A stretch of DNA of 6,283 nucleotides. It comes from an uncultured Eggerthellaceae bacterium. GTDB taxonomy: Bacteria > Actinomycetota > Coriobacteriia > Coriobacteriales > Eggerthellaceae. Where the stretch lies: contig CAKUDT010000092.1 in assembly GCA_934645125.1 (NCBI GenBank), positions 1 to 6,283 on the forward strand. Reading direction: 5' to 3'. The notes beneath the pieces are model-generated. The model saw only the letters and a list, made by a program, of their open reading frames with translations. It was not told the DNA's origin and made no database searches. The position numbers were made by a program, and so were the translations under genes. This document shows, piece after piece, positions 5,681-6,283 of the stretch (within the stretch, counting starts at the first letter, position 1; every line of letters starts with the position of its first letter).

Positions 5681-6283
5681 CGAAGAGCTGAGAAGCGTAT
5701 CCGTAAGCCCTTACACCGCTTCAGCTGAGCCGCTGTCGGGCGAAGAGCTGATGGCGGCAAATCCGTATCGTCCGTGGCCGGCGCGTATCACGTCTATCAC
5801 AGAGCTTACGGAAACGGAAAAGCTGTTCGAGTTTCGCCTGATAGACGAAAAGATTCGCGAAGCGTTCCGCCACAATCCCGGTCAATTCGTGGAGCTTTCT
5901 ATCTTTGGTGTGGGTGAAGCGCCCATCTCTATTTCCAGCTCGCCCACAAAGCGCGGTTTCATTGAGCTGTGCGTGCGTCGAACGGGTAAATTCACCGAGG
6001 AGCTGCACAAGATGCAGTGCGGCGATATTGTGGGTATTCGCGGGCCTTACGGGCGCGGTTTCCCCATTGACAAGATGCGCGGCCATGATGTGTTGCTGGT
6101 TGCAGGCGGCCTGGGCATTGCGCCGCTGCGTTCACTGATCAACAACATCCACGATGAGCGAAGCGAATTCGGCAAGATCATCATCATTTATGGATCGAAG
6201 TCTCCGTCCGAGATTATGTTCCGCGATCAATTTGAGATGTGGCGCCATCGTAAAGACTTCGAGCTGCACCTGACGGTGGATAA
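5673..6283 (+). CDS. FAD/NAD(P)-binding oxidoreductase, AsrB / hydrogenase gamma subunit family, 3' end cut by window
   Basis: This is the first 203 residues of a ferredoxin-NADP reductase-like subunit, predicted to exchange hydride with NAD(P)H through FAD and pass electrons to the iron-sulfur protein encoded just upstream. NPYRPWPARI (30-39) opens the FAD domain. GQFVEL (70-75) and EAPISISSSPTK (82-93) bind the flavin, and GIRGPYGRGFP (121-131) follows. AGGLGIAPLRSL (144-155) is the glycine-rich start of the NAD(P) domain. The family's C-terminal [2Fe-2S] cysteines lie outside the window. The ATG overlaps the upstream stop by 8 nt (ATGATTAG), indicating translational coupling and a stoichiometric complex. 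The NPYxP start and APISISSSPTK wording fit hydrogenase/sulfhydrogenase gamma subunits somewhat better than AsrB, but this is judged from memory of the families. Confidence 0.9.
   Translation, partial: MISEELRSVSVSPYTASAEPLSGEELMAANPYRPWPARITSITELTETEKLFEFRLIDEKIREAFRHNPGQFVELSIFGVGEAPISISSSPTKRGFIELCVRRTGKFTEELHKMQCGDIVGIRGPYGRGFPIDKMRGHDVLLVAGGLGIAPLRSLINNIHDERSEFGKIIIIYGSKSPSEIMFRDQFEMWRHRKDFELHLTVD

Overview
This 6.3 kb window reads as ordinary, gene-dense bacterial chromosome. It is moderately GC-rich, its genes have strong purine-rich ribosome binding sites, and the tRNA carries an encoded CCA. The last two genes encode an iron-sulfur protein and a flavoprotein typical of anaerobic redox metabolism. 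Together with the overall style, this suggests an anaerobic Gram-positive such as a member of the Coriobacteriia (Eggerthella/Slackia relatives). That placement is a low-to-moderate confidence inference; nothing in the window is diagnostic of a taxon.

Layout. Positions 1-1277 (minus strand) hold most of an RlmD/RumA-type RNA m5U methyltransferase, cut at its C-terminus by the window edge. It diverges from a complete tRNA-Arg(CCG) at 1357-1432, which has a consensus -10 box; the two share a 79-bp intergenic region containing a 10-bp palindrome. Positions 1433-2158 form a 726-bp stretch without a convincing gene. It contains a long imperfect inverted repeat (two 53-nt arms around a 114-nt centre). 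A candidate promoter then leads into a cytosolic cyclophilin-type prolyl isomerase (2159-2653). The isomerase is followed after 39 bp by a TPR protein with one transmembrane helix (2693-4048), which ends at a strong intrinsic terminator. Nucleoside diphosphate kinase follows (4145-4549). After a 93-bp gap come two overlapping genes: a complete 4Fe-4S protein of the AsrA / hydrogenase-beta family (4643-5680) and the start of a FAD/NAD(P)-binding partner of the AsrB / hydrogenase-gamma family (5673 to the window end).

How the genes work together. Most are housekeeping: RNA modification, decoding of CGG codons, protein folding and nucleotide balance. The isomerase and the TPR protein are probably one transcription unit. 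The last two genes are translationally coupled and should form an electron-transfer (diaphorase-like) module between NAD(P)H and iron-sulfur carriers. The terminal catalytic partner (NiFe hydrogenase, sulfite reductase or heterodisulfide-reductase-like complex) must lie beyond the right edge, so the pathway cannot be settled here.

I did not find a convincing new biological system. The least explained parts are the inverted-repeat element in the 726-bp gap and the membrane-anchored TPR protein.
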